From assembly GCF_003797765.1 (NCBI RefSeq), contig NZ_RKMB01000003.1, positions 186,001-250,000 on the forward strand: a stretch of 64,000 nt of DNA, read 5' to 3'. This DNA comes from Ramlibacter sp. WS9. Lineage in GTDB: Bacteria; Pseudomonadota; Gammaproteobacteria; Burkholderiales; Burkholderiaceae_C. Under the pieces are notes generated by a model. That model was not told the origin of the DNA, did no database searches, and worked only from the letters and a program-made list of their open reading frames with translations. The translations under genes and the position numbers were made by a program. Shown in pieces: positions 42,120 to 51,159 of this stretch. Each line of letters starts with the position of its first letter. Position 1 is the stretch's first letter.

Positions 42120-42125
42120 GGGCGC

Positions 42126-43958
42126 TTAGCGTGAGGTCTTAGGCGGCATGCGAGCCCACCACGTCATCATGAACCAGTCCATGTAGGGCACGCCTTCCGG
42201 CGGATAGGCCGGGGTGACATCAGGCCGCGCCAGCTTCCAGTCACTGAAGGCGATGCGGCGGGTGGCACTGGTCCAGGCGGGAATGAGGTAATGGCCGTGG
42301 GCGATGACGCGCTCAAGGGAGCGGCAAGCGGCAAGGAACTCATCGCGGTTTTCAGCAACGGTGAGCTTTGCGACCAGCGCGTCGATGGCCGGGTTCTTGA
42401 TGCCAGAGTAGTTGCCGGAGCCAGGCGTGTCGGCCGCTTTGCTGCCAAAAAGATCGGCGTAGTCGGCGCCCGGAAAGTGCGTACCCGGAAAGGAGATGCC
42501 CAACAATTCGAAGTTGTTGGAGTCGAGTCGCTCTTGCCAAAGGGCGTAGTCGACCTCCCGCAGCTTGAACTCAATGCCGAGTTGCTCCAGCGCGCGCCTC
42601 CAGGCTGCGGTGGTCGTGGCACCCTTGGCCTCGGTGCTGTCAAGGAATTCGACGGTAAGCGGCTCGCCCTTCGCGTTGCGCATGGCGCCATCGCGGTAGG
42701 TCCAGCCGGCCTCTTTCAGCAGCGCCTGGGCCTTGCGCAGGTTTTCTCGTAGCGAGTTCACGCCGTCGGTTCGCGGCGGCACGGCCATGGGCCCGAACAC
42801 CTCCTGCGGCAGGCTCGCCCGGAAAGGTTCCATCAGAGCAACCTCGGCCGGCGAAGGCATGCCGTTGGCCTCGCAATCGGTGTTGCCGAACACGCCCTTC
42901 ACCCTCGCGTAACTGCCTCGGAACAGGTGGACGTTCATCCACTCATAGTCCATGGCCAATTCGATTGCCATGCGTACCCGCCGGTCCTGGAACTTGGGCA
43001 GTCGCAGATTGAGCACGAAGCTGTAGTAGCCGAGCGGCAGCTTGTGCTGGAACTCTTTCTTCACCAGCTCGCCACTCTCGATGCGCTTGCCGTTCAGCCG
43101 CCGGGTCCAGTCGCCCGCCGAGAAGAACTGCATCAAGTCGAACTCACCTGCCTTCAGGGCTTCCAGCTGCGCGGTGTTGTCGCTGTATATCTTGATCGTG
43201 ATTCTGTCAAAGTTATTCATGCCCCGGCGCACTGGCAAGTTGCGGGCCCAGTAGTTCGGGTCGCGCAGGTAGGTAACGTCCTTGCCGAACCGCACCGGGC
43301 CGATCTTGTAGCCGCCCGTGCCGATCGGAGTGTCCGTGATGATCTGGTCGAATTGCTTGATCTTGCCGTTCTCCATGCCCCACTTCGGGCTGAACACGGG
43401 CAGCGCCCCGACAACCAGAGGCATCTGTTTGTCTTTCTTCTTGAAGCGGAACCGCACGGTGCGCTCGTCGACCACGTCGCAGCCGGCGACGTCGGCGAGC
43501 AGGGTTGCGTACGAAGGCAGAGCGTACTGTGAAATCAGCGTCTCGAAGCTGTACTTGACATCGGCCGCGCGCACGGGATCACCGTTGTGGAAGCGCGCTT
43601 CTGGACGGATTCGAAAAGTCGCGGACATGAGGTCAGGCGGAACCTCGACGTCCTCCGCCAGCAGACCGTAGCCCACGCCGATCTCATCCATCGGCCCCGT
43701 CAGCAGTCCTTCGAACAGCAACTCGGCCGCGAAAGAAGGGGCGTTGCCTTTCAGGGTGAACGGGTTGTACTTATCGAACGTCGAAATGCGCGAGCCCGCG
43801 ACCATGCGCAGTTCTCCCCCCTTCGGCGCATTCGGATTCACGTAATCAAAATGGGTGAAGCCCGGTTTGTATTTGAAGTCCCCCCAGACCGAATAACCGG
43901 GGGCGGCCCACCCGGATCGGGCAAGGAAGAGAAGGACGAACAGCAGCCAAACTCGCAT
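42126..43958 (-). CDS. yejA: Extracellular peptide-binding protein YejA
   Basis: A 610-residue SBP family 5 protein; the signal peptide '[20 protein letters not shown]' is cleaved near AWA/AP. Landmarks: '[20 protein letters not shown]', '[20 protein letters not shown]', '[20 protein letters not shown]'. The frame is open 29 codons further upstream, but only the ATG at 43958 starts the signal peptide. It is the first gene of yejABEF and is divergent from fabI across 37 bp, so their promoters must overlap or lie inside the other gene. Confidence 0.95.
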   Translation of the reverse strand: MRVWLLFVLLFLARSGWAAPGYSVWGDFKYKPGFTHFDYVNPNAPKGGELRMVAGSRISTFDKYNPFTLKGNAPSFAAELLFEGLLTGPMDEIGVGYGLLAEDVEVPPDLMSATFRIRPEARFHNGDPVRAADVKYSFETLISQYALPSYATLLADVAGCDVVDERTVRFRFKKKDKQMPLVVGALPVFSPKWGMENGKIKQFDQIITDTPIGTGGYKIGPVRFGKDVTYLRDPNYWARNLPVRRGMNNFDRITIKIYSDNTAQLEALKAGEFDLMQFFSAGDWTRRLNGKRIESGELVKKEFQHKLPLGYYSFVLNLRLPKFQDRRVRMAIELAMDYEWMNVHLFRGSYARVKGVFGNTDCEANGMPSPAEVALMEPFRASLPQEVFGPMAVPPRTDGVNSLRENLRKAQALLKEAGWTYRDGAMRNAKGEPLTVEFLDSTEAKGATTTAAWRRALEQLGIEFKLREVDYALWQERLDSNNFELLGISFPGTHFPGADYADLFGSKAADTPGSGNYSGIKNPAIDALVAKLTVAENRDEFLAACRSLERVIAHGHYLIPAWTSATRRIAFSDWKLARPDVTPAYPPEGVPYMDWFMMTWWARMPPKTSR

Positions 43959-43995
43959 GCGACAATTCTGCACAGATTTTTTACGCAAAGAGACT

Positions 43996-44790
43996 ATGGG
44001 TTTCCTGACTGGCAAGAAATTGTTGATCACCGGCGTGTTGTCCAACCGCTCGATCGCCTACGGCATCGCGAGGGCCTGCCGGCAGCAAGGCGCCGAATTG
44101 GCGTTCAGCTACGTGGGCGAGCGTTTCAAGGACCGCATCACCGAGTTCGCCGCCGATTTTGATTCGAAGCTGATCTTCGACTGCGACGTCGGTGACGACG
44201 CCCAGATCGAAAAGCTGTTCACCGATCTCTCGGCCACCTGGCCCAAGTTCGACGGCTTCGTGCACAGCATCGGCTTTGCGCCGCGTGAGGCGATTGCCGG
44301 CAACTTCCTGGAGGGCCTCTCCCGCGAAAGCTTCCGCATTGCGCATGACATCAGCGCTTACAGCTTCCCCGCCATGGCCAAGGCGGCGCTGCCGATGCTC
44401 AATGACAAGTCGGCGATGCTCACCCTCACCTACCTCGGTGCGATGCGTGCAGTGCCGAACTACAACACCATGGGCCTCGCGAAAGCGAGCCTGGAAGCTT
44501 CTGTGCGCTACCTGGCCGAAGCGGTGGGCAAGTTGCCAGACGGGCGCAGCATGCGCGCCAACGGCATCAGCGCGGGCCCGATCAAGACCTTGGCTGCCAG
44601 CGGCATCAAGGACTTCGGCAAGCTGCTGGGCGTCGTGGCCAGCGCCTCGCCGCTGCGCCGCAACGTGACCATCGAAGACGTGGGCAACGTGGCGGCATTT
44701 CTGCTGAGCGATCTGGCCGCTGGCGTCACCGCCGAAATCACGTATGTCGATGGCGGCTTCAGCCACACCGCCGTAGCAGTAGAAACCTAG
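43996..44790 (+). CDS. fabI: Enoyl-[acyl-carrier-protein] reductase FabI
   Basis: FabI reduces enoyl-ACP with NADH in the last step of fatty acid elongation and is the target of triclosan. The 264-residue Rossmann protein has '[20 protein letters not shown]', the active-site Tyr pair in '[24 protein letters not shown]' (catalytic Tyr and Lys in Y-x6-K, given in part) and '[12 protein letters not shown]' at the C terminus. The ATG at 43996 fits the family; a longer frame extends into yejA. Confidence 0.97.
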   Translation: MGFLTGKKLLITGVLSNRSIAYGIARACRQQGAELAFSYVGERFKDRITEFAADFDSKLIFDCDVGDDAQIEKLFTDLSATWPKFDGFVHSIGFAPREAIAGNFLEGLSRESFRIAHDISAYSFPAMAKAALPMLNDKSAMLTLTYLGAMRAVPNYNTMGLAKASLEASVRYLAEAVGKLPDGRSMRANGISAGPIKTLAASGIKDFGKLLGVVASASPLRRNVTIEDVGNVAAFLLSDLAAGVTAEITYVDGGFSHTAVAVET

Positions 44791-44794
44791 CAAT

Positions 44795-44837
44795 AAAAAA
44801 CCACCTGCCCCGCGCTTACGAGGCGCGGAACAGGTGG
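44795..44837 (-). terminator. Terminator of the LytTR regulator gene
   Basis: CCACCTG (44801-44807) pairs with CAGGTGG (44831-44837), with an inner CGCGC/GCGCG stem, followed on the minus strand by TTTTTTATTG. The hairpin includes the last codons and stop of the regulator gene. On the plus strand the A-run precedes the stem, so it could stop fabI transcripts only weakly. Confidence 0.8.
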
Positions 44838-45625
44838 GCAAAGCTGCGGCTGACCTCGAGCACCTCGGGATGCCCGCTGATCTGAACCCGCTGACGACCG
44901 GTATCGTCGCGGGTTACTGCCGCAATCGCGCTTAAATTGACAATGGTGGACCGGTGGATCTGCCAGAACTGCTGGTTGTCCAGCCGCGGGAGCAGTTCGC
45001 GGATCGGCGTGCGGATCAACGCTTCCTGGTCGCGCGTCTGCACCCGCGTGTACTTTTCGTCGGAACGAAAGAACAGCACGTCCTTCACGTCGATGAGCTT
45101 GGTGGTTGAACCGGCAGTGCACTGGATGAATCGCATCGCCGGCTCGTGTGTTGAGCCGCGCCCGAGCGACTGCTGCGCGCTCACGAGTTTTTCCAGCAAT
45201 GCGTCCAGCGCGGCTTCATCCGCCGGGCTTTCCGGCTTCGCAGCCAGCGGCCGCCGCGCCTGCAGCCGCGCCTTCACCCGCTGCACGGTCTGGGCCAGAC
45301 GCTCGGGCTCCACAGGCTTCAGCAGGTAATCGAGCGCGCCCTGTTCGAATGCCGCGACCGCATACTCGTCATAGGCGGTGACGAACACGATCTCGCCCGA
45401 CCAGGACGGCAGCGTGACGATCTCGCGGGCCGCCTCCAGGCCCGTCAGGGCCGGCATGCGAATGTCGAGAAACACCACGTCCGGATTCAGCGATTCGACC
45501 TTGTCGATCGCCTCCTGGCCGTCGCGGGCCTCGCCGCAAATCTCCAGATCGGGCCAGACCTCGGCCAGGCGCGTCTTGAGCTGCTCGCGCAGCAGCCGCT
45601 CGTCGTCCGCAACCACGGCTCTCAT
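44816..45625 (-). CDS. LytTR-family response regulator
   Basis: A 269-residue regulator: receiver domain 1-120 with phospho-acceptor Asp54 ('VVFLDIRMPALTGLEA'), a linker, and a LytTR DNA-binding domain at about 165-269 ('IDVKDVLFFRSDEKYTRVQT', 'FWQIHRSTIVNLSAI'). LytTR regulators bind pairs of direct repeats about two helical turns apart; such a pair occurs upstream of this operon at 47251-47283. It overlaps the kinase gene by 4 nt. AlgR/LytR-type; the regulon is unknown. Confidence 0.94.
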   Translation of the reverse strand: MRAVVADDERLLREQLKTRLAEVWPDLEICGEARDGQEAIDKVESLNPDVVFLDIRMPALTGLEAAREIVTLPSWSGEIVFVTAYDEYAVAAFEQGALDYLLKPVEPERLAQTVQRVKARLQARRPLAAKPESPADEAALDALLEKLVSAQQSLGRGSTHEPAMRFIQCTAGSTTKLIDVKDVLFFRSDEKYTRVQTRDQEALIRTPIRELLPRLDNQQFWQIHRSTIVNLSAIAAVTRDDTGRQRVQISGHPEVLEVSRSFAHLFRAS

Positions 45626-46872
45626 GCGGGCTTCCTCTCGTCGAAGGTGGCGTGTTCAGCGGCCACCACTTCGGGGCCCACCTGATAGGGAACCGAGATG
45701 CGCACGAGGGTGCCCGTGGCCGGGTCGGATCGCAGCATGAGGCGGCTCTTGCCCGGGTACAGCATCGCCAGCCGTTCACGGATGTTCTGCAGGCCGATGC
45801 CCGTCCCCGACGTGGGGCCGTCGAGCAGGTCGCCATCGGGCACGCCGACGCCGGTGTCGCTGACTTCGACCCACAACTGCGCGTTCTGCACGCCGGCGGC
45901 GACGCGGACCTTGCCGCCGTCGGCCTTCGGCTCGATGCCGTGCTTGATGGAGTTCTCCACGAGCGATTGCAGCATCATCGGCGGGAACTCCGCCGACTCC
46001 AGCCCTTCGGGCACGGCGATCTCCACTTCAAGCCGGTCCTCGATCCGCATCTTGATCAACTCCAGGTACGAGCGGATGAGGCGCATCTCGCGGCCGAGCG
46101 TCGAAGACTCCTGGCGCATTTGCGGGAGCGCGCCGCGCAAATAGGTGATGAGCGCCTTCTGCATGCGTGACGCGCGTGGCGGCTCGGTCTCGATCAGGTA
46201 GTCGACCGCGGCCAGGGTATTGAAAAGAAAGTGCGGCTCCACCTGGGCCTGCAGCACCTGCAGCCGCGCCTGCACCAGCTGGCGCTCCATCGCTTCCCGC
46301 TCGGCCGCATCGACGGCAGTGCGCACCTTCGCGTCGGCTTGCGCGACCTTCTTGACGACGATCTTGGCCGCCGCAAGGTAGGCGAAGAGGATCACCAGGA
46401 TGGCCCCGGCCAGGTCGCCGACGATGCCGCGGAAGGTGACGATCTGCTTGCTGATCAACCTGTCGTCATCGTCGTCGTTCGACAACGGGTTGGGGTTCGG
46501 GTCCGGGTCAGGGTTCGGCTCCGCATCGGCGCTTGCATCCGCGGCGGCTTTAGGGTCCTTGGGCGCGGGCGGAGCGGGCGGCGTCGGCGGGATCACGACC
46601 GCGCCGTCCTTGCCCTGCACGATCCGGATGCCGTCCTTGCCCCCGATGCTGACCACGACCTCCTTGCCCTTGCCGGAGACCTTCACACGCTCGTGCTTGA
46701 GGTTGAGCAGGTCGCCGATGATGCCCGCGGCGATCAGGATCAGCAGGAAGAGCACGATCAGGCGCCACCACGACATCGAAGATGCCCATTGGGAAACCTG
46801 GGTGTTCACGTTCGCGAGCCACTCGATCAGGGAGCCGCGGGTCGGATTCGGATCGGGGCGCTGGGAATTCAT
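45622..46872 (-). CDS. LytS-type histidine kinase with Pro/Asp-rich periplasmic loop
   Basis: A 416-residue kinase: membrane helix about 37-57, an extracytoplasmic segment 58-150, second helix about 152-172, then the HisK-5 type domain with His214 in 'QAQVEPHFLFNTLAAVDYLI' and an HATPase domain ('LVENSIKHGIEP', 'DTGVGVPDG', 'GTGIGLQNIRERL'). The loop contains 'VVVSIGGKDGIRIVQGKDGA', a proline run and an unusual acidic PNPDPDPNPNP...DDDDD stretch (119-137) that might bind a cation. It overlaps its regulator and the small upstream gene by 4 nt each. Confidence 0.93.
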   Translation of the reverse strand: MNSQRPDPNPTRGSLIEWLANVNTQVSQWASSMSWWRLIVLFLLILIAAGIIGDLLNLKHERVKVSGKGKEVVVSIGGKDGIRIVQGKDGAVVIPPTPPAPPAPKDPKAAADASADAEPNPDPDPNPNPLSNDDDDDRLISKQIVTFRGIVGDLAGAILVILFAYLAAAKIVVKKVAQADAKVRTAVDAAEREAMERQLVQARLQVLQAQVEPHFLFNTLAAVDYLIETEPPRASRMQKALITYLRGALPQMRQESSTLGREMRLIRSYLELIKMRIEDRLEVEIAVPEGLESAEFPPMMLQSLVENSIKHGIEPKADGGKVRVAAGVQNAQLWVEVSDTGVGVPDGDLLDGPTSGTGIGLQNIRERLAMLYPGKSRLMLRSDPATGTLVRISVPYQVGPEVVAAEHATFDERKPA

Positions 46873-47174
46873 TGACTGAGGGTAACGGTGTTGGCCGACG
46901 TATTTTGCGCCGTCGTCGTGACCGGTGTGCCCTCCAGGCTATCGCGCCGCCCGACGATGTGGACGGTGGGCAGCGTGACGTGAGTCACCGTCGGTGCCGG
47001 GGCCGCGTTGGCACTTTGCACCGCCTGCTGCGGTGCGATGCCCCAGGCGCCGACCGACAGCCAGATCGCGGCTGTGAATACCGCCGCGCCGGCGGCGAGG
47101 CCCACTTCCGCAATGGCTTCGGCCGTCCGCGACCGGGTGAAATGGGCGCTGGTGACACTGGTGAACTTGCTCAT
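46869..47174 (-). CDS. Small membrane protein, first gene of the LytS/LytTR operon
   Basis: A 101-residue protein with one hydrophobic helix (about 24-45, 'GLAAGAAVFTAAIWLSVGAW') after a polar N terminus, then a Thr/Ala/Val-rich outer segment ('VTHVTLPTVHIVGRRDSLEG'). The ATG at 47174 has a strong GGAGGAG site; the longer frame upstream would run over the regulatory repeats. It overlaps the kinase start by 4 nt. No family was recognised; position suggests an accessory or signal-presenting partner of the kinase. Confidence 0.78.
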   Translation of the reverse strand: MSKFTSVTSAHFTRSRTAEAIAEVGLAAGAAVFTAAIWLSVGAWGIAPQQAVQSANAAPAPTVTHVTLPTVHIVGRRDSLEGTPVTTTAQNTSANTVTLSQ

Positions 47175-47250
47175 TGAAACTCCTCCAAGGGGCCGAGGCT
47201 GGCCCGTTGGGGAGAACTGTAGGGACGCGCCCTGCCCGTTGCACGCGGGT

Positions 47251-47283
47251 TGCGACAAACTGCGGGATGGTGCGACAAACCGC
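47251..47283 (-). promoter_or_regulatory. Direct repeats upstream of the LytS/LytTR operon
   Basis: TGCGACAAACTGC (47251-47263) and TGCGACAAACCGC (47271-47283) repeat with a 20-bp period. Read on the minus strand each contains GTTTGT, compatible with the GTT-N-R-K core of LytTR sites. They lie about 77-110 bp upstream of the first ATG. A LytTR dimer binding here would make the operon autoregulated; inference. Confidence 0.5.
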
Positions 47284-47308
47284 CGGAATCCGGGAACGGA
47301 CGCGGAGT

Positions 47309-47376
47309 CGTCATTCCCGCGGAGGCGGGAATCCAGGGCTCCAACGCCTTGGATCCCCGCCTGCGCGGGGATGACG
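47309..47376. repeat. Palindromic intergenic repeat with dRS3-like core
   Basis: The element begins CGTCATTCCCGC and ends GCGGGGATGACG, 11 of 12 inverted. It contains ATTCCC-N8-GGGAAT at 47313-47332, the form of the Neisseria dRS3 repeat, and a second hairpin ATCCCCGC-CTGC-GCGGGGAT at 47353-47372. It lies 8 bp beyond the decarboxylase stop. Such repeats are dispersed in many beta- and gammaproteobacteria. Confidence 0.8.
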
Positions 47377-47384
47377 TTCCGGCC

Positions 47385-49649
47385 TCAAGCCTTCACGCAG
47401 TCCGCGAAATAGTGGATCTTGCCGTCCGGGCCTTCTTCTTCCACCAGCCCATGAATGTCCGTTTCGAAGCCGGGACACTGGGCATTGAACTCGCGCGAGA
47501 ACTTGAGGTAGTCGACGATCTTCTTGTTGAAGACCTCGCCCGGGATCAGCAGCGGAATGCCCGGCGGGTAAGGCGTGACCAGCGATGTGGTGATGCGCCC
47601 TTCCAGCTCGTCGATCTCCACCCGCTCGGTCTTTCGGTGGGCGATGTAGGCGAAGGCGTCGCTCGGCTTCATGGCCGGCGTCAGGTCCGAAAGGTACATC
47701 TCGGTCGTCAGGCGGGCGATGTCGTACTTGGCGTAGAGCTCGTGCACGAACTGGCACAGGTCGGCCAGACCCATGCGCTCGTAGCGCGGGTACTGCTGGC
47801 AGAACTCCGGCAGGATCTTCCACATCGGCTGGTTCTTGGCGTAGTCGTCCTTGAACTGCTGCAGCGCCGTGAGCATGGTGTTCCAGCGGCCCTTGGTGAT
47901 GCCGATGGTGAACATGATGAAGAAGCTGTACAGGCCCGTCTTCTCCACGATGATGCCGTGCTCGGCCAGGAACTTGGTGACGATGGACGCGGGGATGCCT
48001 GTCTTGTCGAACTTGCCGTTGAGGTTCATGCCCGGCGTCACGATGGTGGACTTGATCGGGTCCAGCATGTTGAAGCCCTCGGCCAGGTTGCCGAAGCCGT
48101 GCCACTTGGCGGTGCGCGCCTCGCCCTTGATGATCCAGTCGTCGGCGCGGCCGATGCCCTCTTCCACCAACTTGTCCGGGCCCCAGACCTTGAACCACCA
48201 GTCCTTGCCGTATTCCTCGTCCACCTTGCGCATGGCGCGGCGGAAGTCGAGTGCTTCGAGGATGGATTCCTCCACCAGCGCGGTTCCGCCGGGCGGCTCC
48301 ATCATCGCCGCCGCCACGTCGCAGCTGGCGATGATCGCGTACTGCGGGCTGGTCGACGTGTGCATCAGGAAGGCTTCGTTGAACAGGTGCCGGTCGAGCT
48401 TGCGGTTCTGCGAGTCCTGGCACAGCACGTGGCTGGCCTGGCTGATGCCGGCCAGCAGCTTGTGCGTGGACTGGGTGGCGAAGGTCAGCGACTCCTTGGG
48501 TCGCACGCGGCTGCGGCCCATGGCGTGGTACATGCCGTAGAACGGGTGGAAGGCGGCGTGCGGCAGCCAAGCCTCGTCGAAGTGCAGCGTGTCCACGTAG
48601 CCATCGAGCATGTTCTTGATGGTCTGCGTGTTGTACAGGACACCGTCGTAGGTGGACTGCGTGAGCGTCATCACCCGCGGTTTGACCGTCTCAGGGTCCA
48701 CACCTTTGAGCAATGGGTTGGCCGCGATCTTCGCCCTGATGGCCGCCGGCTCGAACTCGCTCTGCGGGATCGGCCCGATGATGCCGAAGTGGTTGCGTGT
48801 CGGCTTCATGAACACCGGGATGGAGCCGGTCATGATGATCGCGTGCAGGATGGACTTGTGGCAATTGCGGTCCACCACCACCACGTCGCCCGGCGCCACG
48901 GTGTGGTGCCACACCATCTTGTTGCTGGTGCTGGTGCCGTTCGTCACGAAGAAGCAATGATCGGCGTTGAAAATGCGCGCCGCATTGCGCTCGCTGGCAG
49001 CCACCGGGCCGGTGTGGTCCAGCAGCTGGCCCAGTTCTTCCACCGCATTGCACACGTCGGCGCGCAGCATGTTCTCGCCGAAGAACTGGTGGAACATCTG
49101 GCCGATCGGGCTCTTGAGGAACGCGACGCCGCCGGAGTGACCTGGACAGTGCCATGAATAGGAACCGTCTTCGGCGTAATCGAGCAGCGCCTTGAAGAAC
49201 GGCGGCTGCACGCCTTCCAGGTAGCTCTTGGCCTCGCGGATGATGTGGCGCGCCATGAACTCCGGCGTGTCCTCGAACATGTGGATGAAGCCGTGCAGCT
49301 CGCGCAGGATGTCGTTCGGGATGTGGCGCGAGGTCTTGGTTTCGCCATAGACGTAGATCGGCACCTCCAGGTTCTTGCGCCGCACTTCCTCAATGAACTT
49401 GCGCAGGTTCAGCACGGCCGGGTCCAGATCGGGCCCGGGCGTGAACTCCTCGTCGTCGATCGACAGGATGAAAGCACTGGCGCGGCTTTGCTGCTGCGCG
49501 AATTGCGACAGGTCGCCGTAGCTGGTCACGCCAAGGATTTCGAAGCCCTCGGACTCGATGGCCTGCGCCAGCGCGCGGATGCCCAGGCCGGAGGAGTTCT
49601 CCGAGCGGAAATCTTCGTCGATGATGACGATGGGAAAGCGGAACTTCAT
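47385..49649 (-). CDS. Arginine/lysine/ornithine decarboxylase (PLP, biodegradative type)
   Basis: A 754-residue fold-type I PLP decarboxylase. The N-terminal wing domain (1-130) starts 'MKFRFPIVIIDEDFRSENSS'; the PLP-binding Lys397 is in 'ATQSTHKLLAGISQ' with Asp358 of 'HFDEAW' contacting the cofactor; the C-terminal domain follows. It would decarboxylate a basic amino acid to a polyamine, using acid or supplying polyamine. AdiA, LdcC and SpeF share this architecture, so the substrate is not decided. The ATG at 49649 matches the family N terminus; the frame extends 33 codons further upstream without homology. Confidence 0.93.
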   Translation of the reverse strand: MKFRFPIVIIDEDFRSENSSGLGIRALAQAIESEGFEILGVTSYGDLSQFAQQQSRASAFILSIDDEEFTPGPDLDPAVLNLRKFIEEVRRKNLEVPIYVYGETKTSRHIPNDILRELHGFIHMFEDTPEFMARHIIREAKSYLEGVQPPFFKALLDYAEDGSYSWHCPGHSGGVAFLKSPIGQMFHQFFGENMLRADVCNAVEELGQLLDHTGPVAASERNAARIFNADHCFFVTNGTSTSNKMVWHHTVAPGDVVVVDRNCHKSILHAIIMTGSIPVFMKPTRNHFGIIGPIPQSEFEPAAIRAKIAANPLLKGVDPETVKPRVMTLTQSTYDGVLYNTQTIKNMLDGYVDTLHFDEAWLPHAAFHPFYGMYHAMGRSRVRPKESLTFATQSTHKLLAGISQASHVLCQDSQNRKLDRHLFNEAFLMHTSTSPQYAIIASCDVAAAMMEPPGGTALVEESILEALDFRRAMRKVDEEYGKDWWFKVWGPDKLVEEGIGRADDWIIKGEARTAKWHGFGNLAEGFNMLDPIKSTIVTPGMNLNGKFDKTGIPASIVTKFLAEHGIIVEKTGLYSFFIMFTIGITKGRWNTMLTALQQFKDDYAKNQPMWKILPEFCQQYPRYERMGLADLCQFVHELYAKYDIARLTTEMYLSDLTPAMKPSDAFAYIAHRKTERVEIDELEGRITTSLVTPYPPGIPLLIPGEVFNKKIVDYLKFSREFNAQCPGFETDIHGLVEEEGPDGKIHYFADCVKA

Positions 49650-49778
49650 GGGCGGCCTTTCGCGCGCGGGGGGCGAAAAATGGAAAACAGGCGCGAAGTG
49701 TATGAAATAACCCGCCACCCTTCTTGCGCCCTGCCGTAATTGACCCAAAATGTGGTGCGATCAAGACATGGAGACCTG

Positions 49779-50201
49779 ATGACGGACTCGACGATCTGGT
49801 GGCTGCTGACCGGTGCGGCCGTGGCAGTCGAACTGCTGACCGGTACCTTCTACCTGCTGATGCTTGCGGTCGGCCTGGCCGCTGGAGCGCTGGCCGCGCA
49901 CGCGGGCGCCGGCCCGTCGGTGCAACTGATCGTGGCAGCGGTGGTGGGCGGCGGCGCCGTCGCGGCCTGGCACCTGCTGCGGCCCAAGCAGCCGGATGGC
50001 CCGGCCGGCGCCAATCGCGACGTCAACCTGGACGTCGGTGAAACCGTCACCGTCGACGCCTGGAACAGCGACGGCACCGCGTCGGTCAAATACCGCGGCG
50101 CCAACTGGACGGTTGTGGCCGCACCCGGTGCCGGCAACGAGACGGGCCTGCACCGCGTTCGCCAGGTGGTCGGTAGCCGGCTGCTGGTCGAAAAAATCTA
50201 G
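49779..50201 (+). CDS. NfeD family membrane protein
   Basis: A 140-residue protein with two or three hydrophobic helices ('IWWLLTGAAVAVELLTGTFY', 'LLMLAVGLAAGALAAHAG', 'VQLIVAAVVGGGAVAAWHLL') and a C-terminal OB-fold domain ('VTVDAWNSDGTASVKYRGAN'). NfeD proteins work with stomatin-like SPFH proteins in membrane microdomains; the partner is 24 bp downstream. The ATG at 49779 is chosen over one 13 codons upstream because it has a GGAGACCTG site. Confidence 0.92.
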   Translation: MTDSTIWWLLTGAAVAVELLTGTFYLLMLAVGLAAGALAAHAGAGPSVQLIVAAVVGGGAVAAWHLLRPKQPDGPAGANRDVNLDVGETVTVDAWNSDGTASVKYRGANWTVVAAPGAGNETGLHRVRQVVGSRLLVEKI

Positions 50202-50225
50202 TCACCCACAAGGAGGGGAATCCCC

Positions 50226-51140
50226 ATGGAAGTCGCTGTCGTCATTCTGGTCATCGCCATCATCTTCGTCGTTCGAGCCGTCAAGGTTGTGCCCCAGCAG
50301 AATGCCTGGGTGGTCGAACGCCTGGGCAAGTACCACGCCGCGCTGGCGCCCGGTCTGAACTTCCTGGTGCCCTTCATCGACAAGGTGGCCTACAAGCACA
50401 GCCTGAAGGAAATCCCGCTCGACGTCCCGAGCCAGGTCTGCATCACGCGCGACAACACGCAGCTTCAGGTGGACGGCATCCTGTACTTCCAGGTGACCGA
50501 CCCGATGCGCGCCAGCTACGGCTCGTCCAACTACATCGTCGCAGTGACGCAGCTGGCCCAGACCTCGCTGCGCAGCGTGATCGGCAAACTCGAACTGGAC
50601 AAGACCTTTGAGGAGCGCGACATCATCAACGCGCAAGTCGTGCAGGCCATCGACGAGGCCGCGTTGAACTGGGGCGTGAAGGTGCTGCGCTACGAGATCA
50701 AGGACCTGACGCCGCCTAAGGAAATCCTGCACGCCATGCAGTCGCAGATCACGGCCGAGCGTGAAAAGCGCGCCTTGATCGCCGCCTCGGAAGGCCGCCG
50801 CCAGGAGCAGATCAACATCGCGACCGGCGAGCGCGAAGCGTTCATCGCCCGGTCCGAAGGCGAGAAGCAGTCGATCATCAACAACGCCCAAGGCGAGGCG
50901 GCGTCGATCTTGGCGGTGGCCAACGCCACCGCAGAGGCGATCGAACGCATTGCCTCTGCAATCCGCCAGCCGGGCGGCGAGCAGGCGGTGCAGCTGAAGG
51001 TTGCCGAAAAGGCCGTCGAGGCCTACAGCAAGGTGGCGTCCGATGCCACCACCACGCTCATCGTGCCCAGCAACATGACGGAAGTGTCGGCGCTGATCGG
51101 CTCGGCGATGAAGATGGTCCAGGGTACCAAAGGCGCCTGA
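50226..51140 (+). CDS. SPFH/Band 7 stomatin-like protein (QmcA type)
   Basis: A 304-residue protein: one N-terminal membrane helix ('VAVVILVIAIIFVVRAVKVV'), then a Band 7 domain ('VVERLGKYHAALAPGLNFLV', 'DNTQLQVDGILYFQVTDPMR', 'RSVIGKLELDKTFEERDIIN') and an Ala/Glu-rich coiled coil ('ITAEREKRALIAASEGRRQE'). It probably forms oligomeric membrane scaffolds with NfeD. RBS AAGGAGGGGAA lies at 50210-50220. It is convergent with the next gene across 19 bp. Confidence 0.94.
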   Translation: MEVAVVILVIAIIFVVRAVKVVPQQNAWVVERLGKYHAALAPGLNFLVPFIDKVAYKHSLKEIPLDVPSQVCITRDNTQLQVDGILYFQVTDPMRASYGSSNYIVAVTQLAQTSLRSVIGKLELDKTFEERDIINAQVVQAIDEAALNWGVKVLRYEIKDLTPPKEILHAMQSQITAEREKRALIAASEGRRQEQINIATGEREAFIARSEGEKQSIINNAQGEAASILAVANATAEAIERIASAIRQPGGEQAVQLKVAEKAVEAYSKVASDATTTLIVPSNMTEVSALIGSAMKMVQGTKGA

Positions 51141-51159
51141 AACACGACGCCAACCGAAG

